Source: Candidatus Endomicrobiellum cubanum (GTDB lineage: Bacteria > Elusimicrobiota > Endomicrobiia > Endomicrobiales > Endomicrobiaceae). From it: DNA of 35,116 bases. The stretch is from positions 1 through 35,116 of the forward strand of contig JAISYS010000045.1 of assembly GCA_031269735.1 (NCBI GenBank), written 5' to 3'. The first letter of the stretch is position 1; every line of letters begins with the position of its first letter. Shown one piece after another: positions 25,257 to 33,444 of this stretch. Below the pieces are notes generated by a model. It was given only the letters and a program-made list of their open reading frames with translations, was not told where the DNA came from and searched no databases. The position numbers and the translations under genes were made by a program.

Positions 25257-26747
25257 ATGGGGAGATACATACATCAGTCTAAATTGAACAATGGAACAAC
25301 GAAAGTCAGAATTATTAGTAAAGAAGGGAGAAAAGTTGTAAAAGTCAAACATATAGGAACAGCACATAATGAAGAAGAATTAAAAACATTAATGTTTTTA
25401 GCACAGGATAGTTTAGAAGATCCTAGACAGGGGAAATTTAAAATATTTGAACCAGGTAAGTATTTACAGACAAAAATAATGCACAAAAAGTCATACTCAA
25501 AACTTTTATTTTACACTTTAGGGAAAGTTTATGATAAATTAGAGCTTAGTAAGATATTAGACAAAACATTTCGCGAACTTGTGATAACACGAATAATAGA
25601 ACCAACTTCAAAACTAGACAGTATAAGAGTACTAAAAGAGCTGGGATTAAAATCCCCTTCAAACACCACAATACATAGATGTTTAAAAAGAATAGTAACA
25701 TTGAGTTACAGCAAAAAAGTGGCAGGTATATTTATTAAATATGCAAAATTAAATAAAGCAGCATTGTTATTATATGATGTAACAACTCTCTATTTTGAAA
25801 TAGAAAAAGAAGACGAATATAGGAAAAGGGGGCTAAGTAAAGAAAGGAGACTAGAACCACAAATAATAGTTGGACTACTAGTTAATGAAAAAGGGTTTCC
25901 GCTTGCTATAAGTTCCTTTGAAGGCAATCAAGCAGAAACAAAAACAATAATACCTGTATTGAAAGAATTTAAGCGGAATTGCGGTATTAAAAATATAACT
26001 GTAGTATCTGATGCAGCAATGTTATCAGCAGAGAATTTAGATATACTAGAGGAAGACGGATTCAAATTTATAGTAGGGTCTAGACTAGCAAAAACACCAT
26101 ACGCAATAAAAGAATATCGAAAAGCAAAAGAGTCAGAAAAACTACCAGATGGACAAATATTTGATACTACTAAAGAATTTATAAATAAAATAACCAGAAA
26201 AATTGCTATTAGAAGAGTCATTTATCAATATAAGCAACAAAGGGCAAAGCTAGATTTATTAAACATACATAAGCAAATTAAAAAAGCACAAATGCAATTA
26301 TCTGATAATTCTATGATAAAAAAATCACGATTTTTAAAAATAGTACGTTCGCATAAAGAAATAAATCAGAAATTAATAAAAGAAGCAAAACTAAAAGCAG
26401 GAATAAAAGGGTACGTAACAAATTTAGATCTAGACGAGGAGGAAATAATTAAAGCGTATCATAATCTTTTTCAAGTAGAAAAATCGTTTAGAATGGCAAA
26501 GTCAGATTTAAAAGCAAGACCTATATTTCATCAAACTAGACATTCAATAGAAGCACATTTAACTATATGTTTTACTGCACTTGCAATTTCAAGATATATT
26601 CAAGATAGAACTAATACCAGCATAAAAAAATTTGTGCAAAGATTAAAGCCATTAAGAACGGTAGTTATATCTATTGGGTCTAAAGAATATACTGCAGAGC
26701 CAGAAATTGACCAAGAAATACAAAGATTATTAGATCTGCTAAATTAA
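25257..26747 (+). CDS. IS1634-type DDE transposase
   Basis: 496 residues, intact. The first ATG is at 25257. The sequence has the IS4-superfamily/IS1634 layout: N-terminal domain, then LLYDVTTLYFE (first catalytic Asp), IITVVSDAAML-like NITVVSDAAM (second Asp), a long insertion, and NLFQVEKSFRMAKSDLKARPIFH (catalytic Glu in the Y-x-x-x-x-x-x-E-x-x-F region) followed by a hydrophobic helix (LTICFTALAISRYI). It catalyses cut-and-paste transposition. Codon use and AT content match the neighbours. The open frame suggests a recent or active copy in an otherwise decaying region. Confidence 0.93.
   Translation: MGRYIHQSKLNNGTTKVRIISKEGRKVVKVKHIGTAHNEEELKTLMFLAQDSLEDPRQGKFKIFEPGKYLQTKIMHKKSYSKLLFYTLGKVYDKLELSKILDKTFRELVITRIIEPTSKLDSIRVLKELGLKSPSNTTIHRCLKRIVTLSYSKKVAGIFIKYAKLNKAALLLYDVTTLYFEIEKEDEYRKRGLSKERRLEPQIIVGLLVNEKGFPLAISSFEGNQAETKTIIPVLKEFKRNCGIKNITVVSDAAMLSAENLDILEEDGFKFIVGSRLAKTPYAIKEYRKAKESEKLPDGQIFDTTKEFINKITRKIAIRRVIYQYKQQRAKLDLLNIHKQIKKAQMQLSDNSMIKKSRFLKIVRSHKEINQKLIKEAKLKAGIKGYVTNLDLDEEEIIKAYHNLFQVEKSFRMAKSDLKARPIFHQTRHSIEAHLTICFTALAISRYIQDRTNTSIKKFVQRLKPLRTVVISIGSKEYTAEPEIDQEIQRLLDLLN
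25257..26747 (+). mobile_element. IS1634-type insertion sequence, ends unresolved
   Basis: The element must extend beyond the transposase on both sides (somewhere within 25154-25256 and 26748-26877), but I could not find convincing terminal inverted repeats or a target duplication by eye in these AT-rich flanks. Confidence 0.6.
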
Positions 26748-26877
26748 TAATTCCATAATCCCTTGACCTTATATTTTAAATCAGTATAATTACAAAATGT
26801 TTAATATAATGAGTATTTTGTAATAATATTATAAAATTTGTATGTACACTTCTTCCTGACTTCAGCATTAATGTTTC

Positions 26878-28254
26878 CTAGCTCAATTCGCCCAAATCTT
26901 TTAAAACTAAAAAATCTGAAGTCATCTTAGATAACTCAATAAGGGTAGTTTCCCCTGACAGCACGCATATAAAATCACATTGAGCTTTTTTTGCAAGTTG
27001 TCCATCCGTATAAATCCTATCGCCAACCACAACAACTTTTTCAACACCATATCTATTGACTATGTGTTCAATTAAACTTTTATTTGGTTTACCAAAAACA
27101 ATAGATGGCTTTTTATGTGATGTTAAATTAATAAGTTCTATAAAAGAACCTATATCTGGGACATTGCCATCTTCACTTGGGCATACAATATCCATATGTG
27201 TAGCATAATATTCAACTTGGGTTTTTTTATTAAGGAGTGCTGCTATTTTCTTAAGTTTATTGTAATTAATTTCTGTATCATAAGTTAATATAACAGCTTC
27301 ATTATTACCTAAATCAAAATCTAAGTTAATATTCTCTAGTTCCGACTTTAAGAAATCGTATACTTTTTTATTTGCAACTAGATATACTGATTTAAATTTT
27401 TTTTCTTTAATTTTATTAATCAAAGAATAAAGAGGTGTTATAATATTTTTAATATTTGCTTTTATCCCAAATTTATTTAATTTTTCAACGTAATCTTTTG
27501 GTGTTTTAGAAGTATTATTTGTTATGTAATAAAAATCAAAATTATTTTGATTTTCTATAACAAACTTAATCGCATTATTTATTGGACTATCGCCAATAAA
27601 TAACGTCCCATCTAAATCACACAGAAAAGCTTGTTTTTGTTTTATATCGACTTTTGTAAATACTTTATTAGCATATAACAAGTCATCAATGTTGTCAATT
27701 TCAGCCCATTTCCTATTGCTAATGTTGAACGGCAACACTTCTATGGATTTAAGTAAAATAGATATACCTTTTTCGGTCCACTGATTTAAATCTTTATTAA
27801 TTTCAACAAAACCTTTCACAATTTCATACAACTTTTTTACAGCGCTATTTGAGTATTTATATAAGTCGATTGAAACGCCATAAAAACTTTCTGGCAAAAT
27901 GTTCTTTGATATATCAATAATCCTATTATTTTTAACCACAACTTTCATTGAGTCTTCAAAATATTTACCTACATCAACGCCTATTGCATTATTATACTTA
28001 CAATTAACAAAATCATTCATTAAATCTGATTCGTAAAGACAATCACCATTACTAATAAATAAAATATCAAAATTAAAGTTATATTTATCTAAAATAAAAT
28101 TCAACGCTAAATACAATGAATACATATTATTTGTAGTTAAATAATCTTCATTTTTTACCAACTTAACTTTAGGATAATAAGTTTGTAAAAAGTTTTCTAT
28201 GAGATTAGAATGATGCCCTATAATGTATATTATGTTTTGTAGAGAGGTAGGTAT
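26878..28254 (-). pseudogene. 5'-truncated nucleotidyltransferase-HAD phosphatase fusion
   Basis: The frame is open from codon 28254 down to 26878, with an in-frame TAA at 28255-28257 just upstream. The first good start is TTG 28161, but conserved sequence (NIIYIIGHHSNLIENFLQ) precedes it. The first ~185 codons match the middle and C-terminal part of a sugar-phosphate-type nucleotidyltransferase (LFISNGDCLY, YGVSIDLYKY); the N-terminal G-x-G-x-R/KP signature is missing. The C-terminal half is a complete HAD-IIA (NagD-like) phosphatase: FLCDLDGTLFIGD, YITNNTS, FGKPN and VVVGDRIYTDGQLAKKA. Such fusions occur in surface-polysaccharide synthesis. The phosphatase domain could survive if TTG 28161 is used. 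Confidence 0.78.
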
Positions 28255-28364
28255 TTAATAGAAACTGATGAGGATATTGATTGTTATATGTGATTGTATA
28301 TATAAAGAATGGTTTCTTTGTAAAATTAACTACACAGTGAAGTAAAATTTAATTATTAAATCTT

Positions 28365-29385
28365 TTATATGGAAAGGTTTTTGATAACTTCTTTGAGTTT
28401 ATTAGGTACATCTAGTTCAAATTTTTTATTTAATAGGCTTATTTCTACATCAATAGCTTTTGGCAAAATTTCACATATGGTTAAAATTTCTTTTTTAAGC
28501 ATTGCAAAAGAATATTCAATATTCTCGCATAACGTCTGCCAACTTTTTTTATTAATCCATCTTTTTCATAAGAAGAGTCTACCTTCATCGCCATTTTTTT
28601 GTTAGTGTAGGATATATTTCAGTAGACAAGATATCGTAGGCAGGGGCTAGTATTGGTTTGTTCTTCTTATATAGTAAAAAAAATTTTGCCATGCGTGTCG
28701 TTATTTCCAATCAAATAATTAAACATAACTATCTTAATAAAAGTTAGCTTATCTTTTGCAGGCATTTGTGTTATATCCAAAAGGTCAAAACATTGTTTAA
28801 ATCCAGATCCTCCATCAGCTTGATATTTGTTAATACTTAACACTCTTAATGCTTGGCAAAAATCTTCTTGATGGATTCGTTTAGCCTTATTTTCACTTAT
28901 TTTTCTATCATAGCATTCAATAAGTAAATATATTTTTAGCTGTTTTAATTGTAACTTCAGGAGCACTAGTCCCAGTTGTGTTTGCTAAGCGCATGTATAT
29001 ATATATTCATTTAGAGCGCTATCTTTAAGACTTTTTATTAATGGTTTTAAAATATGTGTAGATGACGCATTGTTTTTTGGGATGCAAAATCTTACCATCA
29101 ATTAAACTTATGGGTGCTTTATAGTTCCTGCCAGAGAAAGTCTAACATCATTATTCTTTGCCATAAAAAAGGAGTGTTCTGGCAGTGATGCAATATGTGC
29201 ATACAAAGATTCTTCTGTTTGCGGATAGCCGTCAAGTTCATAAAGTCTAGTTTTTTTGCTGGTTCTTCTTGAGAGTGTAATGACACAATGCCCGTGAACA
29301 GTCATGCCCTAGTGTTCTAAGAATAGCAAAATCATTATTGGCATTTATTCCATACAATATTTCCCGATCGGGAAATATTGTATGG
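28365..29385 (-). pseudogene. HipA-type kinase pseudogene, several frameshifts
   Basis: HipA pieces follow in order on the minus strand. At 29385-29305: REILYGINANNDFAILRTLGHD. At 29305-29108: ITLSRRTSKK and RLSLAG (the N-subdomain and G-loop area). Then PKNNASSTHILKPLI, ECYDRKI, RIHQEDFCQALRV and FNYLIGNNDTHGK (catalytic loop). Then, after a shift near 28683, LLYKKNKPILAPAYDILS, and after another near 28545 SFAMLKKEILTICE to the stop at 28365. HipA is a serine/threonine kinase toxin of the HipBA family. At least five lesions and a missing N-terminus make this a dead gene. It is a different lineage from the intact HipA at 31953. Confidence 0.88.
29350..29385. repeat. Perfect 36-bp palindrome
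   Basis: Two exact 18-base arms with no spacer; each begins CCATACAATATTTCCC from its outer end and they meet at CGATCG. The arm nearer the HipA remnant encodes part of HipA (REILYG on the minus strand), so the other arm looks like an inverted copy of it. Symmetry stops abruptly at both ends. No T-run follows on either side. Confidence 0.95.
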
Positions 29386-29459
29386 TTCGTATATAAAATT
29401 AGGTAAGTTTGGAAAATAAAAATTAGCTTTATGTAGTTTTAATAAGTACCTTAGAAGAA

Positions 29460-30866
29460 TTATTTAAAATATTTCCTTCCAGGTCTAATTATAAGAATTT
29501 GACCTGGTTTTAAGTACTTATGTTTTAATAAAGATGGATTATCTTTATAAATTTCTTTTGGAGAAGTTTTATATTTAGCGGCTATTTTTTCTAAATATTC
29601 ACCTCTTACAACTTTATGTTTTACAAATCCAGGAGAAGGATTTAAATCTTTAACTTTGGAAATACTTTCTAAAAATATATCTTTGCTGTCATAAGGTATT
29701 TTCAATGCAAAGTTTGGGTATCCTAAAGGAGTGCTCCAAGCTTGCAAAGCAGGGTTTAACTTTTTTATTTCTTCTAACGTTGTATTTGCACACCTTGCGA
29801 CAATTTTTAAATCTATAACTTTGTCAGTATGGTAGATGTCATATTTTATAGGTTGGTCATATTTGAGATCATTAAAGCCATAAGACTCTAAATTGTTGGC
29901 GATTGTTGCTGCTGCTATAAATTGTGGAACATAATTCTGTGTTTCTTTTGGTATAGCATTTCTACTAACCATTTCAGAAATATTTGAAGCGTTAGAGAAT
30001 TTCATATCTCTAATAAGTCCATATTCTCCTCTGTTATATGCGGCGAGTGCCAAATGCCAATCATTTAACATAAGATATAACTGCTTCAAATATAAACATG
30101 CAGCTTTTGTAGCTTTTTCTGGGTCTTTCCGTTCATCTATCCAATAATTAATTTGAAGTCCTAAAGCTCTGCCCCTGTGTGCCATAATTTGCCAAATCCC
30201 TACTGCTCCTGTTCCAGATACAGTGTTATTGTTATATAAACTTTCAACTATAGGTAAATATAATAATTCTTCTGGCAAATTCATTTCTCTTAAAGTTTTT
30301 AAAATAATATCTTTATATGCCCCACTTCGCTCAAAAGCAAGTTGTACTCTTTCTTTAGCAGGTTTAGAAGAATATATAGAGATATACTTTTCTACAAGAG
30401 AATTATCTTCTGCAGACATAGCAATAGAGTACTCTTTAGTAATTGGTGTTATTGTAGTTGTTGTAGAAGAATATATACTATTTAATTGTTTTATAATTTC
30501 GCCTAAATTATCAAAAATAAAAAAATATAAGGAAGGGTCAATATCAGCAGACTTTAAAGTGTCTAAAAATAAATTAAAATTTTTCTTTGCATTTTTTAAA
30601 TGATTGGCTTTAAATGCGTCATAAGATTTTTGATAATAAACTTGTGCTAAAATAATCTTAGATTTTGTTTCAGAATCATTAGCAGCTTCTTGTAAAGCTT
30701 TTGATGCTTTAGATATATTCGAATTGTCTTCAAAACTTGTAGAAGGGATTGGAATATCTTGAGTTATAATATTTTGTTTATTTAGAAGCATGTCTTCTTT
30801 TTGAGCATTTGAGATAGAATACACAAAAAGTATTAAGGTAATAAATAGGATTTTATATTTACTCAT
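29460..30866 (-). CDS. MltD-like lytic murein transglycosylase with LysM
   Basis: 468 residues from ATG 30866 (MSKYKILFITLILFVYSISNA, a clean signal peptide); ATGs at 30890 and 30899 are possible but would bury it. No Shine-Dalgarno is clear for any. The SLT domain (about residues 185-330) has LPEELLYLPIVESLYNN with the catalytic Glu, GAVGIWQIM and AAYNRGEYG. A C-terminal LysM domain (KVVRGEYLEKIAAKYKTSP ... YLKPGQILII) binds peptidoglycan. It cleaves glycan strands to 1,6-anhydromuropeptides in the periplasm. It is intact, unlike the genes on both sides. Confidence 0.93.
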   Translation of the reverse strand: MSKYKILFITLILFVYSISNAQKEDMLLNKQNIITQDIPIPSTSFEDNSNISKASKALQEAANDSETKSKIILAQVYYQKSYDAFKANHLKNAKKNFNLFLDTLKSADIDPSLYFFIFDNLGEIIKQLNSIYSSTTTTITPITKEYSIAMSAEDNSLVEKYISIYSSKPAKERVQLAFERSGAYKDIILKTLREMNLPEELLYLPIVESLYNNNTVSGTGAVGIWQIMAHRGRALGLQINYWIDERKDPEKATKAACLYLKQLYLMLNDWHLALAAYNRGEYGLIRDMKFSNASNISEMVSRNAIPKETQNYVPQFIAAATIANNLESYGFNDLKYDQPIKYDIYHTDKVIDLKIVARCANTTLEEIKKLNPALQAWSTPLGYPNFALKIPYDSKDIFLESISKVKDLNPSPGFVKHKVVRGEYLEKIAAKYKTSPKEIYKDNPSLLKHKYLKPGQILIIRPGRKYFK

Positions 30867-30926
30867 AGGAATACTATACCATGTTTTCATATATATCATT
30901 ATTTGATCAAAAACTGAACTGATTAA

Positions 30927-31880
30927 TTATAAATTTTTAATTACTTTTAAACAAGTTTCAAGAGGAGTTTCTCTATTAGATGATTTTATGTCTAGGATGG
31001 TTCCAATCTCAGCATTACATGTGCCATCAGGATTTATACTGTAATCTAAAGAGTATCGCAAAATCATTTTTGAATTTGGTAACATAATTAGGACGGGATT
31101 GAGTATACATCCATCTATAAGAGCCATTTCCTATAATTGTTGCTGTTTATCTAGACTTAAGAGTATCAAAATTCAAAAATTCGTCTATCAAATGAATTTC
31201 TTTCAATGCTTCTTTGATAAAAGCCACTACGTGATTTCTAATTTTAAATAAGGCTATAGAATTTATGTAATATTCTTCCTTAAAGATAGGTAGAATATAT
31301 TCTAAACATAATTACTTGACCCACCACCATTTTCAGTGATATCAATAATTAAATGGTCATAATTTTTACGTAAGCAATTCTGTTAGATTTAATAAATATT
31401 GTTATTTTGTAATACTTCTTGATCTATATCTTTTTGGATGTCATTTTGTTTCTTTTTATTTTTGAAATTAAAATAAAGTTTATGATTTCTTATTGTTGGA
31501 CTCATTAGACAATATTTTAGACCAATTTTGACGGTTAGGTATGTCTCTATAGGCTTTATACCAATACGCTATGTCACCTAGAAAAAGTCCATTATGGGCT
31601 GGAAGTAATTTTGAAAACTCGTAGATCAATGTTATTTGTTCAAAATTATTATTAGATCTTGAAATTTTTTCGCGATATTTTTTATATTGGTTATCAAAAT
31701 TTAGGCCATTTCGTTCAGCAACACAAACCAATGGACTGTTTTAACACTGTATAAAGATAATCAAAATCATCAAGAATTTTTTTGTTGTTTAAGTGAAGAA
31801 AATTCTGTTCCTCAGTTGAAAATAGTTTTTGAAATAAATTTAATTTATAGCCCAAGATAATCATTAACAAAAAAACTAAC
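30927..31880 (-). pseudogene. S41 (C-terminal processing/tricorn-type) peptidase pseudogene
   Basis: Minus-strand pieces line up with an S41 peptidase. About 31880-31740: STEEQNFLHL and DDFDYLYTVLKQS. 31731-31480: KKYREKISRSNNNFEQ and IYEFSKLLPAHNGLFLGD. About 31360-31310: NYDHLIIDITENGGGSSNYY, the conserved D-x-R/T-x-N-x-GG strand. 31127-30927: LNPVLIMLPNSKMILRYS and INPDGTCNAEIGTILDI, the family's C-terminal end. Between 31127 and about 31200 only DEFLNFDTLK and TATIIGN remain, so the strand-turn carrying the catalytic serine (K-x-x-VLVD...SS-x-E) is deleted. The gene is dead. Confidence 0.8.
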
Positions 31881-31952
31881 ATTATTTTTTATATTTAATA
31901 TATTTTCTACCTAGCAACCTCATGTAAATATTGTAAAAATAAATGGTTTTTA

Positions 31953-33068
31953 TTATCTTTTAAAGTATTTCTGGATATTTGATTTGTATATGTGAGTTTT
32001 TGTTGTACTAAGGATATGTTTAGCTCTATTTAAATTTAGTCCTACCTTTTCTGCAACATTAATTATATCTGTTTCATTTGGGTTTTTACCTTCTCCATTA
32101 ATTGAAGTAGCATGCTCTCCACCTATTCCTTCTGCATACACAATGTCATAAGCAGGAGATACAATCCAACTGTTATTATCGTATAAAAATGAAAAGTTTT
32201 TAGAATGATCGTCCTGATTATGGGTAAAAACATTAAAACACATAATCCTAAACATTTTTTCCACTTCTGCATAGCTTTTTGTTAATTTTAAGGTTGCGTT
32301 GAGTAAATCAACATAGTCAAGTGTAGGATAACGGTGCGAGGTCTCCAATAATCCACTTGCTGAGACCATAAAAACTTTTTCTCCATTTGGTTTGCGGTCA
32401 AATCGTTTTACTCCAAAGTATTTGTTTTTGAAGAGGCATGTTTCAGGCATATTTATACCACATTTTTTTGCTGTTATAGAATATTCATATTCTTGTTTTC
32501 CTATATTTTTAGGATCACTTAATGCATAGAATTTTATAAGCCAACTTTCATTATTTATTCTCAACAAAACTTTTGGACGTGTACCACCTGAAGCTCCTCC
32601 TAGTTTTAAAAGATCGTCAAGTGCGTTTTCTGTGTATGTGGTTTCATTTAGCATATTATGTGCTTCTTCGGCTAGTTTGTTTATATCGTTTGTTGTTATA
32701 GGAGTTGTAGTTAAATTTGTTTCAGGTTTGTATTCCAGCCCTCCCATTCCATTGGTTCCTACAATTGAGAGTCTGTCTAAAATCGATACTTGTGCAGGAT
32801 TGACCCCCTTTTTTATAAGCATACGGTCTATAAGCATTTTACCCCAACCATCAGGTAAGCTATCATTAAATACACCAAAGTTTCCATCAAAAGGTTCTAG
32901 ATTTGCTATAAAAACTTTTTTTTCAATAGGTAGTTTAAAAGGAGATATGGAAAAACCATTAGACAACCATGTTCCGTCATATTCAAAGGCACAACAACGC
33001 GTGTCTGTCATGGCTAAACGTCCTACTTTATTCCCGTGATAAAATACATTTATAAGCTTATTTTGCAT
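31953..33068 (-). CDS. hipA: HipA family serine/threonine kinase toxin
   Basis: 371 residues, intact. The N-terminal subdomain has VFYHGNKVGRLA, FGVFNDSLPDGWGKML and DRLSIVGTNGMGGLEY; the kinase part has GGASGGTRPKVLL (G-loop region), WLIKFYAL (ATP-binding lysine), FGVKRFDRK, NVFTHNQDDHSKNFSFLYD (catalytic loop with D and N) and SPAYDIV (metal-binding Asp). HipA kinases phosphorylate glutamyl-tRNA synthetase or other targets and cause growth arrest. It overlaps hipB by 11 bases, the usual antitoxin-toxin coupling. The second, dead HipA lies 2.6 kb away. Confidence 0.92.
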   Translation of the reverse strand: MQNKLINVFYHGNKVGRLAMTDTRCCAFEYDGTWLSNGFSISPFKLPIEKKVFIANLEPFDGNFGVFNDSLPDGWGKMLIDRMLIKKGVNPAQVSILDRLSIVGTNGMGGLEYKPETNLTTTPITTNDINKLAEEAHNMLNETTYTENALDDLLKLGGASGGTRPKVLLRINNESWLIKFYALSDPKNIGKQEYEYSITAKKCGINMPETCLFKNKYFGVKRFDRKPNGEKVFMVSASGLLETSHRYPTLDYVDLLNATLKLTKSYAEVEKMFRIMCFNVFTHNQDDHSKNFSFLYDNNSWIVSPAYDIVYAEGIGGEHATSINGEGKNPNETDIINVAEKVGLNLNRAKHILSTTKTHIYKSNIQKYFKR

Positions 33069-33318
33069 TTATTATTTCATCTAAGTTTTGGTAATTTTTA
33101 CGTACAAAAAGTTGGTTGAAATCTGCTTCATAGCCAAGAATAACAGCAATGCGCAAAAGAGAAGATAATGATATTTCTCCACTTCGCTCAAATCGTTTGA
33201 TAGAGCCAAGAGATACTTGTGATTTCTCTGCTAGCATAAACTGTGACAATTTAATTTCTTTGCGTCGTTTGCGAACACGATTCGCCAGACTCTGTTTAAT
33301 AGTTAATATAGTATCCAT
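33058..33318 (-). CDS. hipB: HipB-like XRE-family antitoxin
   Basis: 86 residues from ATG 33318 (MDTILTIKQS); a TTG at 33339 would add seven residues. A helix-turn-helix of XRE type is clear: LANRVRKRRKEIKLSQFMLAEKSQVSLGSIKRFERSGEIS (helices around residues 9-45). It should bind HipA and repress its own promoter. Only a weak AAAGAA-like Shine-Dalgarno is present. Palindromic sequence in the promoter (33344-33355) is a candidate operator. Confidence 0.88.
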   Translation of the reverse strand: MDTILTIKQSLANRVRKRRKEIKLSQFMLAEKSQVSLGSIKRFERSGEISLSSLLRIAVILGYEADFNQLFVRKNYQNLDEIINAK

Positions 33319-33343
33319 TTTTATTCTTTTTATTAGCAAGTGT

Positions 33344-33371
33344 ATAATATATTATCTTATTTTTTATACAA
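33344..33371 (-). promoter_or_regulatory. Candidate hipBA promoter with overlapping palindrome
   Basis: On the minus strand TTGTAT (33366-33371), 16-base spacer and TATTAT (33344-33349). The 12-base palindrome ATAATATATTAT (33344-33355) overlaps the -10 element and could be the HipB operator. AT-rich context lowers confidence. Confidence 0.4.
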
Positions 33372-33394
33372 ACACAACTGATAATATATATAAA

Positions 33395-33422
33395 TGTAAA
33401 TTTATCTTTTTATAAATTTACA
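33395..33422. promoter_or_regulatory. 11-bp inverted repeat between SPL gene and hipBA
   Basis: TGTAAATTTAT and its perfect inverted copy ATAAATTTACA separated by six bases. It lies 23 bases past the SPL-gene stop and about 80 bases before hipB. It may be a weak terminator for the SPL gene (no strong T-run) or an upstream operator. Confidence 0.55.
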
Positions 33423-33444
33423 TACAGTTAGCATAAAAAATGAT

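Noticed and set aside
25154-26877. Terminal inverted repeats and target duplication of the insertion sequence
   Set aside because: Only weak AT-rich similarity between the flanks (around 25226 and 26790); not distinguishable from chance by eye.
28369-28605. Plus-strand ORF of 78 codons
   Set aside because: It is antisense to the HipA remnant, whose sequence is clearly recognisable on the minus strand.
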